From assembly GCA_948474755.1 (NCBI GenBank), contig CAOLHI010001298.1, positions 310,001 to 374,000 of the forward strand: a stretch of DNA of 64,000 bases. Direction: 5' to 3'. The stretch is from Ctenosaura bakeri. Taxonomy: Eukaryota > Chordata > Lepidosauria > Squamata > Iguanidae. Shown here in pieces: positions 24,546 through 38,252 of this stretch (its first letter is position 1; every line of letters starts with the position of its first letter). The position numbers were made by a program, and so were the translations under genes. The notes beneath the pieces are model-generated. The model did not search any database. It saw nothing but the letters and a program-made list of their open reading frames with translations, and was not told the DNA's origin.

Positions 24546-27500
24546 ATACTAGCGGCTTATTTAGAAAGTATTGGAAAGTATCTGGCAGTATTGAAGCTTT
24601 CCAGTTCTTTTTGTTTTGATCCTGCAGTTTGCATTTGAACATCTTTTAAAAAAAAAATCTGTGGTTTCCCTCCCTCTCCCTCTCTTGTGTCCTGTTCTTC
24701 TGCCTCCTCCTCCCTCTGATCATGTGTTATGTCTAATCTCAGGCAACATTTCAAAATTGACTTTCACCAATTTCTGCTGAGCCCTTTTTAATTATTATTC
24801 AGAAGTTAAAGTGCTATAGTACTTTAGCAATGTTAAACTAGTTAAGGATAATTTTGTTTTGCCGTTCACATTCGTCTTTCCCTTGGTTGGTCTCTGTTGA
24901 AGCTGTGTCCTGGAAACAATAGCTATGCTCCAATGGTGGCAGCACTTTAGCAGACTGACAAAATCAGACACATTTTGTTTTAAAAAAGACTGGATTAGTT
25001 TAAACCTGACCTGGGAAGCAGGAATGAAAATTCCTTGATAATGCTGGGAGTTCACAGGAAATACTTAAGGAATGAAGAAAATGCAATGCAAATATCCTAA
25101 GTAAAAGTGGTTTGTACAGGAACGAAACCAGGGACTTTCATAGGGTTTTTTCCTCTCATATGCAGGGGCTCTTGTTTGTATGCCTTTACTGCATAATGGT
25201 AGTTGTGGATTGTTTTCTTGTTAGATTGCCTAATTCAGTCTCAGATATTTTTAATGTAAAGTTCTGAAGTGGCAAGTCTGGGAAGGCTGTCTCTCTAGGC
25301 ACCTGAAGACTGCTACGAATCAAGGAAATAAGGCTGGGATTAAGTCAAGGGATTATGTGTGCGGAAAGCAGATTCTGATTGGGAATGGGTGAGGATTATT
25401 TTTTTAAATGTTAAGTGTATGTGGGCATTTTAAATTGGGATTACAGTATACAGGGAAGAGAAGTTGGTGCCTTAAATCTCACACCATGATCCTGATAAAA
25501 ATTGCTCTTTACACTGCAATTAGTAATGGTGGCCGTGGTGGGGGAGATCCCATTGATGCGTCATAGTTAGATGCAGCATCTGGAAGAGGACTTCATGATT
25601 TTTATCAGGGTTGTGTCAGAAAAGGAAAGGGACAATTTTTTCCTCTCTTTGCACTGTGGCCCAGTTCTAAACTTAACAATTTACTATTGGATGGTCATTT
25701 AAAACACATGATATGCAGGCAATTAAACATCATGGGCAGTTAAGCCATGAACTTCATGTAACAAGCAGTCTCCTTTGTTTGTCTAGTGGCAAGAAACTCC
25801 ATGGGGTTCAGGGAGCCAAGAAACACAGTGATAGTTGGAAAAACAAAGGCAACAGCTATTACATGTGGCTGAAATAATGTTGGTATGGTACGAGGCACAG
25901 ATCTAGGGACTGGATATCCCATCTATCATGCAATGTATCCCCTTTAGCCTGCCTGGCTGAGAGGAGCAACTATAGAGTACCACTGAGGGCAGACAGTTAT
26001 GGGGTCACACTGCCACTGTATAGTTTCTCTGCTACTGGAGAGTGAAGCTGGTCCTCCAGCCCCTAACCTGGGCCTTATTCCAGTTGCATTTTCCCCAAAT
26101 AGGATCTTGCCCCACAGTGCACGGCTATGTTCTGCCAAAGCTAGAAAAACTTACAGTGTTAGAATGCTCAGAAAACAACAGAAGAGAGTGGAAAAGTGAG
26201 AAGGATGTTAAAGCCAGAATGCTGGAAGAGCTTTAAGGGAAGCATCTTTTAACCCTCAGGGTCAGATGGGAGGGAAACTTCAGCTGCTGTAACTGGCAAG
26301 CCAAAAGGCCTGATATCCGTAGTTGCTCATTGGTTAACCAACAAGAAAGCCATAAAAAAGGGCATGGGTGGGAAGAAGATGAGTGAGCTTGGGGGAAAAG
26401 ATGGTGGCTTCCTTGCCACCCCATGATGGGTTCCATCATGCTGCATGCTGCAAATGGGTTTTCCTTGAAAGTCAGGGACTATGTTTCATGTGTCCTACCT
26501 ATGTACTTTTGTAGGATCATTGGCCATACTATCCATTTTTCATCAAGAAAACAAAACAAAACATTCACCCACAGTGGTCAAGCTAACCAAACAACAGCTA
26601 CTACAATTACCCAGGCTATTTGGCAAGCATCTAGTTGGTAGTCCTGACTAGAGTAGACCCACTGAATCAATAGTATTTACATATGTGTTGGCTCACCATT
26701 CAACAGTAGATTCAATGGGTCCATTCTAGTTGGGATTATCAATATATATAATATATATTTTTATATAAAATCAAGGAAAAAGAATCCAAAAGAGAATACA
26801 CTGTTTTAGTAGTTCTAGCAGTTCTAATAAGAGTAGTGGGTTTCAAACTTTAGTTGCCTAGATGTTTTGGACTTACCTCCCAGAATCTGTCATCAGTGGC
26901 CATACTTGCAGAGGCTTCTGGACAAGGCCAAATTAAGGTTTTCTTGGGCCCTAGGGACTCTTGTATTTGACTCCCTATCTTGCCTCGACATACCACTAAA
27001 GATGTTTCATAGGCCCTAAATTTTTTGTAGGCTGTAAGCACTGTGCAAAAGTGCCTAATGGAAAAGGCAGCCCTGCTTCTGGGAGCTGAAGTACATAACA
27101 GTTACAGGGTTAAAAATTAAGAAACTTTGCTTTAGAGTAATGTTTTTAGAAATTTGGGGTTTTTGAAGAGAAAATGTCGTGGTTTGGCAGTGATGGTGGT
27201 GAACTGTGCACATTTTTGCAGATATATTATGTGCTGTACTACTTGTTTTCCCTTGGATATTTTTGTAAAGCTCTATTAGAAACCACAACATTTTCAAAAA
27301 AGTGGATGCCAAATTCTGAAGTTTTCGGCATTTTCTTGGAGGTCTGCATTCAAAGGTATGACAACACTACTGAATACAAATTTTCATGAGAAATTTGCAT
27401 CTTTGGCAGAGATGATCTTCTGCAGAGAAAGTCTGTATTAATCTTTCCCATATATGAATACCACTTCTTTGGACTTGAGGGCTTGATATGTGTGCATGTG

Positions 27501-28436
27501 AATGTGTGAAATGTTTGTGAACCAGTCCTTACAGGATTTAATTGTAATTTTCACCTCTTGCCCGTTTCTTCTCACTTTCACCTCTACAGATGTGGAGTGA
27601 TTCTAGTCTTCTCTGCTGTAGTATTTTTCTAATGTTGTGATGTAAGCAAATTGGATAAATCCACCCCAGTTATCTCATCCAGGTTCAAAACTACATTCAG
27701 CTTTGCTACTGAGTGATAGAACACTAAGCTGATTTTTACCAGCTTGTTGCCGTTGGCTTAATCTGTTTATCTTTCATTTCATACCTTCTCTGCTTCTCAA
27801 GAACTAGGTGATGAGAGTCATAGGATCACAGAGCTGCCGAGATTGAAAATAGTTTAAAAGTTATCTATTGAAAGATGCAGGAAATCTGCTGGAAAATAGG
27901 TGTGAGGGCTGGGCAACATTGCATACCATTGCATATTCTTCAGCTTCAGGGCAGTTCCTTGAGTGTGTTTCTGCTGCTTATTATTTTTTCTGTGAATGTA
28001 TCACATGGGCAGAGACAATCATGTGTGAATGTGACACAGTTAGTATGGATGACCCTATTCTATATTAAAAATATAAGGAATACTCTCTTGATATATACCT
28101 AAGCAACTAAGAATATGTCCAGTAGACACCATAGACAAACCTCTTATGTACTTGTAATGATCACAATACTCAAAATGTACAAACATCTGTTCATGGTAGG
28201 AAGTTCATGGTAGGAAGGCACTTAAGTTATATACATTTCTCATATTATGTATGATAAAATAAATTTTGATTCCCAAAATGCCATTCAATCACACTGTATG
28301 CTGTATGATCAAATTCTTGTTATTCTATATACATATCTGAATTATATTTTCTGCATCTTATTTTAAGTGCATTGATATCAGCTGATTTATTAATTTTATA
28401 TAGACACTGCACATTTTAATTTCACAGTAGGGTCAC
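24546..28436. other. Unassigned 3.9 kb region
   Basis: Ordinary AT-rich sequence with only short chance frames, a TATATATAATATATAT tract near 26745, and no recognised gene or repeat family. Confidence 0.4.
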
Positions 28437-30345
28437 TGGAGGAAAATCTAGACCTTTTGAGGGCCTGCTGTGAACAATCTCCCTGGCACTTTGCAATAAA
28501 ATCACTCAGATCCACTCTGAGTGGATGCCATGATTGATACAGATCCTGTGAATGTAACTCTGGCCTCTGCTTGTCCAGTGATAATGGATACTTTCAATCT
28601 GTACAGCCCAAGGATGTGGACAGGATCCTTGAGAGCCACCACATGTGTGTTAGATCCTTGCCCTTTCTGGCTTATTAAAAATGCTAGAGGGGGACTGGCT
28701 GAGTGGGTAGAGGGTGTGATTAATGCCTCCCTGAGATAAGGTAAAGTTCCAGCTTGTTTCAAGGAGGCTGTTATAAAACAACTACTAAAAAAGCCATCCC
28801 TTGATCTCACTATTTTGGATAATTACCAGCCTGTCTCTAATATTTCATTTCTGGGCAAGTTTCTCGAGCGTGTGGTGGCCTCTCAGCTCCAGGGGTTTCT
28901 GGATGAAATGGATTTACTAGATCCATTTCAATCTAGTTTCAGGCCTGGTTATGGGACTGAGATGGCTTTGGTCACCTTAGTGGATGACCTACATCAGGAA
29001 CTAGACAGCGGGATTGTGTCCCTATTGGTTCTGCTGGACCTCTCAGTGGCTTTCGATACCATCGACCATGGTATCTTTCTGGGTCTCCTTGCGGGGATGG
29101 GACTTGGGGGCATTGTTTTACAGTGGCTCCATTCTTTCCTGGAGGGCAGAACCCAGAAGGTGGTGCTGGGGGATTCCTGTTTGAGCTCCTGCCCTTTGGC
29201 TTGTGGGGTCCTCAGAGTTCAGTCTTGTCCCCCATGCTATTTAACATCAACATGAAACTGCTGGGAGAGACTGTCTGGAGTTTTGGGCTTCAGTGTCATC
29301 AGTACGCGGATGACACCCAACTTTATTATTCCTTTCCACCACAAGCCAAGGAAGCTGGTTTGGTCCTAAACCAGTGCCTGACATCAGTAATGGACTGGAT
29401 GAGGGCAAACAAATTGAAACTTAATCCAGACAGGACAGAGGTGCTCCTGGTCAATAGAAAGGCAGATCAGGAAACAGGGATTCAGCCTGTGTTAGATGGG
29501 ATTACACTCCCTTTGAAGACGCAAGTTCACAGCTTGGGAGTGTTCCTGGATTCAACTCTGAGCCTGGAAGCTCAAGTCTCAGCAGTAGCCAGGAGTGCAT
29601 TTGCACAATTAAGGCTTGTGCGCCAGCTGCGCCTGTTCCTTGAGACATCAGACCTGGCCATGGTGACACATGCCTTGGTTACATCCTGGTTGGATTATTG
29701 TAACACACTCTATGTGGGGATGCCTTTGAAGGTGCTCGGAAACTCCAGCTGGTCCAAAGAGCTGCAGCCAGGTTGTTAACTGGAGCTGGTTACAGGGAGT
29801 ATACAACACCCCTGCTGCAACAGCTCCACTGGCTGCCAATCTGTTTCTGGGCACAATTCAAAGTGCTGGTGATGACCTTTAAAGCCCTACATGGCTCAGG
29901 TCTAGGTTATTTGAAGGACCATATCCTCCCCTACGAACTGGCCTAGGCATTGAGATCTGCGAGAGAGGCCTTTCTCTCTGTCCCACCACCCTCACAGGTG
30001 TATTTGTGGCTGTCCCCAGGCTCTGGAACTCCCTGCCGAAAGAGGTCAGGCTGGCACCGTCCCTGCCTACCTTCAGGAAACGGTTAAGGACACTCCTATT
30101 CCAGCAGGCACTTAATATGTAATTTGTATAAAGAATGGTGCTGGTTATGTTAATTGATTTTTATTAACTTTTTGTATGTTGTTGTAATGTATTTTAACGT
30201 TGTTTTAATCATTATTGCTGTTTAATCTGTGTTTTAACTTTTGTATATTACAGTTTTTAATTATGCTTTTTTAAGTTTGTAAGCTACTTTGAGTCCTGTT
30301 GGGGAGAAAAGTGGGATAGAAATAAAGATAATAATAATAACTCGC
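28437..30345 (+). mobile_element. L2 LINE, 5'-truncated
   Basis: Contains the RT-coding remnant followed by an L2-type 3' region (GAGAGAGGCCTTTCTCTCTG, then CTGGAACTCCCTGCCG, then a TTTTAATTT-rich stretch) and the tail GATAGAAATAAAGATAATAATAATAA. The 5' part of the element is absent. Confidence 0.8.
28521..29940 (+). pseudogene. L2 reverse transcriptase, broken
   Basis: The frame starting before 28521 is interrupted by a TAA at 28737-28739. It resumes in the same frame with DNYQPVSNISFLGKFLERVV, then DLSVAFDTIDHGIFL, which are RT fingers/palm motifs typical of the L2 clade. Near 29200 the frame shifts, at the position of the usual VLSPMLFN motif. The catalytic YADD lies at 29303-29314. Another frame change near 29770 separates the C-terminal region ending with LHWLP-type sequence (about 29825). 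At least three breaks make it inactive. In life it would copy L2 RNA at nicked DNA. Confidence 0.8.
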
Positions 30346-31309
30346 CAGCTGCAGTTGACATTTCATTATTATTTGTTTTGTTTACTTTTCAAGTCACATA
30401 GAGTGAGATTCTTCATATTTTAGCTTGGTTGTCTTTTACAATCCATTTCAGTATCATATATGAGGGTGTAGTGTCATTATCCTTTGTCTAACTTTTGATT
30501 AGTTTATACATATTTTTTGTGAATTCATTTGAAACCTGACATGCTTCAGCTGAGTCTAATTTTCATTCCATTTACAGTAGATCCATTGCACTGTGTGGAA
30601 CTTGTTAGGCACAACGGAACTAAGTCCCATTGATTTAAGTGGATATACTGTAGCTATGAGAACCAGTGTGGTGTAGGGTCTCAGTGTTATATGTATACCA
30701 GTGATCTAGCAATTACCTAAGGCATAAAATAACATGGTCTGGCCATTCCAGGAACCTTCATATGGAGCAGGTGGCCAGCACCTTAGCTGGGATGGACCAC
30801 AAAGTGACACTTATCTCTTGTCTCATACCACTATGAGTAGCAGCTTTGTAGATGATTTCTACTAGAATTATGATGGGTGGGGTGATTTTTTTTTTTAAAA
30901 AAGAAATTAAAAATGGACATTAAATAATTTCACATATAGTTTGGTCCTTAAAATGTTTCCCAAAGGCAGGAAAGTGAGACTGAGATGTATCTTTTTTGGC
31001 AACACATTCCCTAAGGGTTGGCATCAGGCCCTGATTCATGATTTAACTATACTAGTCGAACGAATCCAAAGCACAGCTTCCATTAAAGTTCTGTGTACCC
31101 CATCAAGGTATATATACCTGTATGGTTCATAGCATTGGTAACTTCTAAGACCTCTCTTCATGGACAGCTTTGTATAGACTACGTTGCAATAATTAGTTCT
31201 ATTGGTTACAAAACATGTGTAGCCATACTGTCTTTAACCTGCGTTTTTACCTTCTTTTTATTCTGTATCCCCCCCCTTTTTAACCTGTGCTAGTCTATGA
31301 CTATAATAA
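30346..31309. other. Unassigned, with SINE trace near 30660
   Basis: AGAACCAGTGTGGTGTAGGG at about 30659-30680 looks like a SINE 5' scrap. Near 31130-31310 there is a possible non-LTR 3' end finishing in ACTATAATAAAGATT. Neither is firm. Confidence 0.3.
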
Positions 31310-31372
31310 AGATTCTCCTCCTCTTCTTCTTCCTCTTCCTCCTCTTCTTCTCCTCCTTCTTCTTCTGTGCAA
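31310..31372. repeat. CTT/CTC-rich simple repeat
   Basis: Imperfect tandem CTT, CTC and CCT units directly follow ATAATAAAGATT. Confidence 0.8.
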
Positions 31373-33319
31373 CCATTGTCAGAGCTGAAATGTTAATTAA
31401 CAATTATCTGACCCTTCAGATGTTGCTGAATGCCAATTCCCACAACATCTAGACAGTCTGGACAGCAGAGTGATAGTTCATCAGAATCTGGAAGGCCAGA
31501 GGTTCATATTTTTGAGTTGTCAGTTGATAGGCAGATATCAAATATCCTCCAGAATAAACAGTGGCCATTGTGTAGGAACTTTGATTCAAACTCCATGGTT
31601 TATTCCAATATGTTATGCAAAACAATGCATGTGTCATGTGCAAAAATCAAGATGTTGGTAGGAATGGGGGATTCTTTATTTAGGCAATGTGCTTGTGAAG
31701 ATTTGAGGCAAAAAAAAAAAAAGAAAAGGAAAAAAACAGAGTAGTCGTCATGGAAGACTTCTGTTGCTTGTGCTTTGTCTAGAACAGGGATGGGAATCAG
31801 ACAGCCCTCCAGATACTGTTGCATTGCATGTCACAGAAGCTCTAGCTGGCATAGCTAATGGTAGGAATGCTGGGAGTTACAACAATATCTGGAGGGCTGC
31901 AAGATTCCCAGTCCTACTCTAGAAGGTCTGTAAAATTTCAAGTACACATTTTGTTTTGGAAGGAAAAAAAAAGAGTTCAGATTTCAGGAAAGTGATTCCA
32001 GCAGGATTTTCTAAATGTGAAGAACAAAACCAAGCTTTTAATTTGTCTCTCATGAGATCTATTCTTCCCCCACGAGGTTTGTTGCTGACAGCAGCTGCAT
32101 AGAAAAATCTGGGCACGGGCTCAAAACACAGAAAACCAGAAGCAAGTCTTGTAATTTTAGTGATCAGAACAAAGTGGGATTATAGGTTTTATTCTGTGAT
32201 TTCAGTTCCTTAGTAACTGCCATGTGGGTAACTATCAGGTAGGCACACAGTTATTCTAATGCAAATAGAGTCCGTGTGCAATCCAGAGCAATTTTGATGT
32301 TAAATTAATGATCCCAAGCAGCATTGGCCACCTGCAGTATGTGACACAACAGGTGTCCAAAGACAGGGGGTGATGTAGTTAATTCTGAAATGTAGAGACA
32401 AATTGATCTGTAAGTGGTGGGGTGGTGTAGAACAGAATGCTTTAAGTGTACGCATTGGATGATGTTTATATTTTGAATTACAATTTGATATTTGTAATAG
32501 GAGAGAAAAATTAATCACATTTAAAAAGTCATGGGGAGTGGGAAGTCATACACATTTAATTTGGTAATAAGACTCATGTTGTAACATCTTCCCCTTTCTA
32601 GCTTTTAAATCAAGGAACTGAAGATTGATCTTGGTGCAGCTTATGACTCAATCTGATTGACAATGGTGGCTGGCTGGGACCTATAATGTCTGTGGGGCAC
32701 TTAATCTGTTCGATTTTCTTTTTGTTGGAACTTCAGAGGAGTTATCCAAGGCACTTATGTGGAAGACAGTTGGAACTCATTTAAAGCCCAGTCTAAGACC
32801 TGGAGCCAGTTCACTGCTCCAGGGAAAGTGGAGTCACTAGTCTTGATTACCTGTCACTTCATGTAAATTAGAAGACAAAGAGGATCTATGGCAACCAAGA
32901 AAGAAAAACATAGAGGAAAAAGGTTATGACAATGAACAAATAAATGCATTTGGCTTTGAAAACAGGGATGAAAGAACAGAATAATTATCCTTTTGGTAGC
33001 AGAATTTTAAAATGGCTGAGACTTAGGCCTAGAGTTGGCGTCACTGGATACTTCCCTTGGCACCTGCTGAGGCTCCATGCCATCCTGGTTTCTCTGAGGG
33101 ATAAGAAGAGTCATTTGTGGAGTTTTGCTTAGTTGCCCATGTAACTTGACCAGTTTTGAGTAGTATGTGTCTTGAATGGGAGTGTCATTTACTGCTTTGC
33201 CTCTGGCAGCAAAATATCTTGGGCTTGCTACAACTCCTTGCTGTTCTTTTAATAGTTGATTGATTGTTGTGTGCTTTAGGAAGTTGGTTTTAGGTGGATT
33301 GGTGGGTGGGGAGGATTGA
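31373..33319. other. Unassigned region
   Basis: AT-rich with poly-A near 31711-31735. No supported gene. Confidence 0.4.
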
Positions 33320-33399
33320 GTATGTTTTTTAATGTTTTTAATGTATTAATGTATTTAATGTTGTTCGCCGCCTTGATCCATGTGGAGAGGCGGGATAGA

Positions 33400-33452
<53 letters not shown>
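33320..33452 (+). mobile_element. L2 3' tail with (AAT)n
   Basis: TTCGCCGCCTTGATCCATG and GGAGAGGCGGGATAGAAAT are the conserved L2 3' terminus. They are followed by about 17 AAT units at 33399-33452. Asn- and Ile-homopolymer open frames across it are artefacts of the microsatellite. Confidence 0.75.
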
Positions 33453-33457
<5 letters not shown>

Positions 33458-34957
33458 CAAGTTTTTGTGTATGTGAATTTTTCTGTGAAACAGGCATGGT
33501 TCTTCTACTCTACCTCTTTATCCAAGGGACTAAGGGTTCTTTGTTGTTTTGAAAGTCTGTTTCAATTAGGAGTTCCTGATAGACCATCTTCTGGTTATTT
33601 GAGATTCCCACTCATAGCCAAGCTAGCATCATCACTCCCCTTAAGATTCAAGATATTTGGTCATGGGTTAGTAAACATGCAGCTTTCTAGTCTTTTTAGG
33701 CTGTTTTATAAAGATAATCCATTTAATATATGCACCATTCCATTCCCCTTGGGAAGGATTATAGATACCATAGAAAGTATATAGCCTAAACATATTCTTA
33801 AATATATATAATCTATTAAGGAATGGAGGCATTTGTTACATCTCTCTGACCATCTGTATCACTTAATAAGCATCTCTATCCATTCATCTGTACAGGAATT
33901 TAACACCTCATGCAGGCATTGCAATACACTGTAGTATTTAGTTACCCTAGCTACAACCAACATTATAGCAGATAAGGAATATGTCCTGTATAGCCTAATT
34001 CACTATCAAGAGAGGAAGATCTCTCTTGATAGATCTTTTTAAACTAGGGGTTTCAGTCTAGGAGACAGACTGAGAGGCTGTTGTCGGGGCACAGCCTTTG
34101 GAAACAATGGTTGCTTGTCCTCTATCTCTCTGAACTTGGCTTTTTTTTGTAGTATCTTGCCTCTCCTTTCAGTTCATCAGCCTATTATAAGAGCCTACCT
34201 AGAAAAGCTCATGAATGGATGGTCACTGCTTTCAAATTTTGGCTCTCTCTCTGGGTTTTCTTATTTGGTAACTATATTTATTTATTGCGTGACTATACTT
34301 TTTCAACTGTGCCCAGTCTAAACTGCCTCCTTATCTTCTTATTTATTTCTTAGCTGGCTGGCAGTAATCCAGTCTGTAAGTCCCTATACCCAAACATTTC
34401 TCTAATTAAATATAATCTGGAAGCTTTATTCCTCACACTGAATATTTGGAGGTTGTTTGATATTTTTAACCAGTGTACAATATTTCAACAATAAAAATTT
34501 GAAACAATAAAACTTTTTAATAACTATTAATAATCTATTTCAGGGCCTGAAAGCAAATAAATAAAAAACCCAACAAACATATGAAAAATATAATTTAGAC
34601 TGTAACATACTAACAAAATTCCCAAGTACAAATAGTGCTCAAAAATTGTGGATAAGCCCTTGTGTTCATGTGAAGCAAAGATAAAATTGCTGAAATGTTT
34701 TGTTCTTACATGTTAGAATTTAATAAGCAAAGATTTACATCCATAGTGAAAAAGAAGCTGTCAGCCAGTCACTGGTCTGGATGCATGAAGCTGCAGAAAC
34801 AAATGTATTCTTCCGTCACTCTCAAATAGCACATCAGCTTCTGTATTGAGGAAGGGCATCATAAGAAACAGAATTTAGAGGCACATATTCCAAGACATTT
34901 GCAAATACCATCCCATACTGTTCCTGTATCTTATTTGCATGTATATAAAATGACTAA
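33453..34957. other. Unassigned region
   Basis: AT-rich sequence with no recognised gene or repeat. Confidence 0.4.
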
Positions 34958-35215
34958 GGTTTTCTTCTTTTGTTAGATTTTCTTCTTGAATCTTATTTGG
35001 TTGAAAAGTAGACAGCTAACATTAGAAAGATTATGTGCTGTATGAGATGGGAAGAGTTTTTATTATGGAAAAGCAGTTAGATGTATCCATCTAATTAATA
35101 TATTATTTTCTATAGGCACCATTTTTTTCTACTGTCATTATTTTTGTTACAATTTTGTGAAAAAGCAGGGCACATTATCTTTCAGAAGCCAGGAAGTGAC
35201 CTCCAACTGGGAAGG
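34958..35215. repeat. Local direct duplication, copy 1
   Basis: TTTTCTTCTTTTGTTAGAT, GAGATGGGAAGAGTTTTTAT and ATGGAAAAGCAGTTAGATGT recur in order about 700 bp downstream at 35661-36000. Unit identity is moderate, so the duplication is not recent. It is not recognised as a known repeat. Confidence 0.6.
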
Positions 35216-35660
35216 GCTTGGGATGTAATTTTCTAAACTTAAGAAAAAAATTAATTGCAGCTTTAGTACTAAGTATTTAGTTGCTGCAACAAGTTGATAA
35301 AAGTTAACTGTTTACTCTCATAATTCCTTGAAAGTTACTTCTAGTTGCTATAAAAAAACCCATGAAAGCCTCAATTGGCCTCAGTTCCTTTCATCTATTG
35401 CAGAGCCAATACCCACATCAGAGTATAGTAGGCATAATTTTTCAGCCAACATTTCACTCATGAAATATAATATCTCCACCTTTGAGAAAGATTGCCCACA
35501 TAACTATAAAAGTAACTAGAAGTTACAGTTATACCATGAAAGGAATGAAGTTATACCTGTTAAGTTACAATCACAATATGGTGCAGTTGTAGGTATGCTG
35601 TTAGGGAAAGGCACTAATCACAACATGTCATTTTAATTCCAGACTCTGAAATGGCTACAA

Positions 35661-35816
35661 TTTTCTTCTTTTGTTAGATGATTTTTTGCATCTCATTTGG
35701 TTAAAAAGAAGACAGCAGACAAATGCTATGAGATGGGAGGAATTTTTATAATGGAAAAGCAGTTAGATGTAACAATTTGATTAATATTTTGTTTTGTACA
35801 ATCAGTAATTTTATTA

Positions 35817-35860
<44 letters not shown>

Positions 35861-36000
35861 TATTGTATCGCGCCTCTCCATATGGATCGAGGCGGCAAAC
35901 AACGTACAAATAGCATGTATTTCTATATTTTATTATGTTAGTTGTACTTTTGTCAGAAGCTGGGGCAGGTTACCATTTAGGAAGCAGAAACTGACCTGTG
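35661..36000. repeat. Local direct duplication, copy 2
   Basis: Collinear with 34958-35215 but interrupted by the L2 tail and (TTA)n at 35812-35905. The duplication therefore predates that insertion, or the insertion hit only one copy. Confidence 0.6.
35812..35905 (-). mobile_element. L2 3' tail with (TTA)n
   Basis: A run of ATT/TTA units is followed by TTGTATCGCGCCTCTCCATA and GATCGAGGCGGCAAACAACG. This is the reverse complement of the L2 3' terminus seen at 33365. Confidence 0.75.
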
Positions 36001-37259
36001 AGATAAGGTAATGCAATGGCTTTCACTTTAAAAATCCACATAGTTAAATAAAAAAGAACAAAGAAATTTGAATGAAAGAGTCCTTTAAAATAAAAGAGGA
36101 ATAAAAGATAAACAGCTTCATCATTAATCAAGTGATGAGCCACTTCATTCTTGTTAAAAATGCAATTAAAAATCTTTAATTGCAATTATGAAAACATGTG
36201 TGATTCCATTTAGATTTTGGGAGATAAAATAATATGTGTTGTATATATGTACCTTTCTCCGCATAACCAAGTTAAGCAAAAGTTCCATTTCTTGAACTCT
36301 AAAACTTGTGGTCTTTGTCATAAAGAGGCATATTGCTTAGAATCACCTTTACTGGAATACATAATTATTTCATGAAGTGAAACACATTTGAATGCCAGTC
36401 GTACCCGATGAAGAAGTCAGATGTAATTAAGATGATAATTATTGATGCAGTCACTCCTAAGTGTCCTAAATATACACAGAAATTTTCCCACTGTTTGCAA
36501 TTCTTTTGCATATATTTAACTCTTGTGCACCAAGATAGGACATTTTAGTTCACCATGGTCAAATAAACACAGCTCAGTTGAAATGCAGAGTACTATTTTG
36601 ATACCTCAGAAATCCTTAATTTCCTCGTGAAGTTGATCTGTCCATTAAAATGTTGTCTATGCTTGCTTCTTTTTATTTATTAAGGGGATATTTTTGATAA
36701 TTTTTCAAATAGTCATCAAACAGTGTAAATGGCAATACATGAAATAGAAAAAAAATCATTTTTGGGCATAGCTCTTCCGTGCTGTTCACAAGATCTCCCC
36801 TTTGTTGAAGAGGCAGACATTCAGATAGTTAGAACTACAGAAAGCCTATGAAGTATATCATTGGTTATTTGGGATAATTCTGCTCTTCTTGCAAAACCAA
36901 AACTTTACATTAAAGAAGGGCCTACACATGGCTCACTTAGGAAGCCTCACCAGTTTCCATAAAACTTATGTAAATAGATTAAGATATACATATACAATTC
37001 TTTCTCTCAGTGTTTAGTTAACTCCCCAGCAACAGTTTTTTTTAAATCATTCCCATAAATAATTCACATGCCAATCAGTGTTAAAAGTGCAGATCAGGGC
37101 CAGGACAAACCCACCCACCTGCCCATCCTAATCCTATTTTCTATATTTACAGTAGGCTTCTTTTCTTTTTCTTTTTCACTTTTTGAAAGCAGGATTCCAT
37201 ACTATACACTGCTTTTCTAATTTTGCAGGGCTCAAAACAGTTTTCCATATGGCATGTGC
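36001..37259. other. Unassigned region
   Basis: AT-rich sequence with no supported gene. Confidence 0.4.
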
Positions 37260-37430
37260 TATTGTAATTGTTGTTAGCTGGTGTCAAGTTGGCTTCTGCT
37301 TATGGTGGCCATATACATGAGGGACCTTCGAGAGCCCAGTCATCAACTGCCATGCTCAGGTTTTGTAAACTCATGACTGTGATCAATCCACCTGTACTGT
37401 GATCTTCCTCTTTTCCTGTCGGGTTCCATT
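37260..37430 (-). mobile_element. RTE-BovB LINE 3' end
   Basis: The minus strand reads CAGGAAAAGAGGAAGATCAC, a GGATTGATCACAGTC-type stretch, then GGCCACCATAAGCAGAAGCC and the ACAACAATTAC tail. It is collinear with the BovB 3' end at 60030-60420. Confidence 0.65.
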
Positions 37431-37600
37431 TTTGCTAGCATTTTTCCATTTTTCCTTTTTTAAAAATATTTTTATTAACACATAATTTAAGTACATAAAA
37501 ACACTTAAGGAAATATAAAAACAAGCAAAAACAAACAAACAAAAATGACACACAACAGTTATCTAAAACAAACAACACACAAAAACCTCTACCTAACCTA
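37431..37600 (-). mobile_element. Possible L1-like 3' end inside BovB
   Basis: TTTTTAAAAATATTTTTATT followed by A-rich sequence resembles lizard L1 3' ends in reverse. It separates two BovB-derived parts. Confidence 0.35.
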
Positions 37601-37880
37601 AAAGGCAAAGAATTTTTGATTCTTCTCTGTTTCCTACTTTTGCATACCAATTGCTTATGATTATTAACATGTCCTTTCTTCCCATGTGATCAATTTCCTC
37701 TTGGATGCCAGCACAGCATCCTTCTGTTTCTTGCTCTTCTGCCTCTGTTGATGAAGCATAAACATGGATTATAGTTACACTGGTAGCTTCCCCTGTTGTG
37801 TTTCCCACATTCCATGTTCCTTTTATATGTGTTGTGCAGTTCGGTCTTGATTTTCGTATCTGAGCATGTCAGCAACAGAC
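37601..37880 (-). pseudogene. RTE-BovB endonuclease fragment
   Basis: The minus strand encodes HVYASSTEAEEQETE followed by IISNWYAKVGNREE. This is the conserved APE endonuclease region of RTE/BovB (usual form V..YAPT...E and GDWNAKVG). Only about 70 codons remain, with a substitution at the usual Asp of the DWNAK motif. It is a fragment, not a gene. Confidence 0.65.
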
Positions 37881-37894
37881 TCCATTTCAGCACA

Positions 37895-38252
37895 ACGATG
37901 GTCCATTGCTTCATTTTATTGCAGCCCCAGCAGGGAAAGGAGCACTCCGGGAATGCTCCCCTTTGCACCTTGCCAGGTCGCTACAGAAGGGAGCACGCTG
38001 GGTGCCTCTTCTCTTCTGCAGCACTTGCATTGCTGTGCTGGAGAGGGAAGCATTGCCAGCATGCTTCCGCCCTTCTGCACAGCTGGCTGCACAGTGGTAG
38101 ATGTAAAATGGATTTTTTCCATTTTTCAAATACTGTGCATGTGTGATGTACAGGGACAAGATGTGTGACAATGTTGTGCAGAAGCATGACCCGTGGAGTG
38201 CTGCCATTGTGTACAGCTGCGGGGCAGCCATGCCATGCAGAAAGGGCCTGAA
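37895..38252. mobile_element. Harbinger-like element, right end present
   Basis: It ends ATGCAGAAAGGGCC followed by TGA. The interior has TGTGTGACAATGTTGTGCAGAAGC and GCAGCACTTGCATTGCTGTG-like motifs similar to the elements at 7678 and 44102. The left terminus was not found. Confidence 0.45.

Noticed and set aside
24033..24638. Overlapping frames of 60-178 codons on both strands
   Set aside because: Created by degenerate GGGAGGAGG repeats in a Tigger-like element.
33276..33784. Frames with Asn, Ile or Leu homopolymers
   Set aside because: Translation of the (AAT)n microsatellite.
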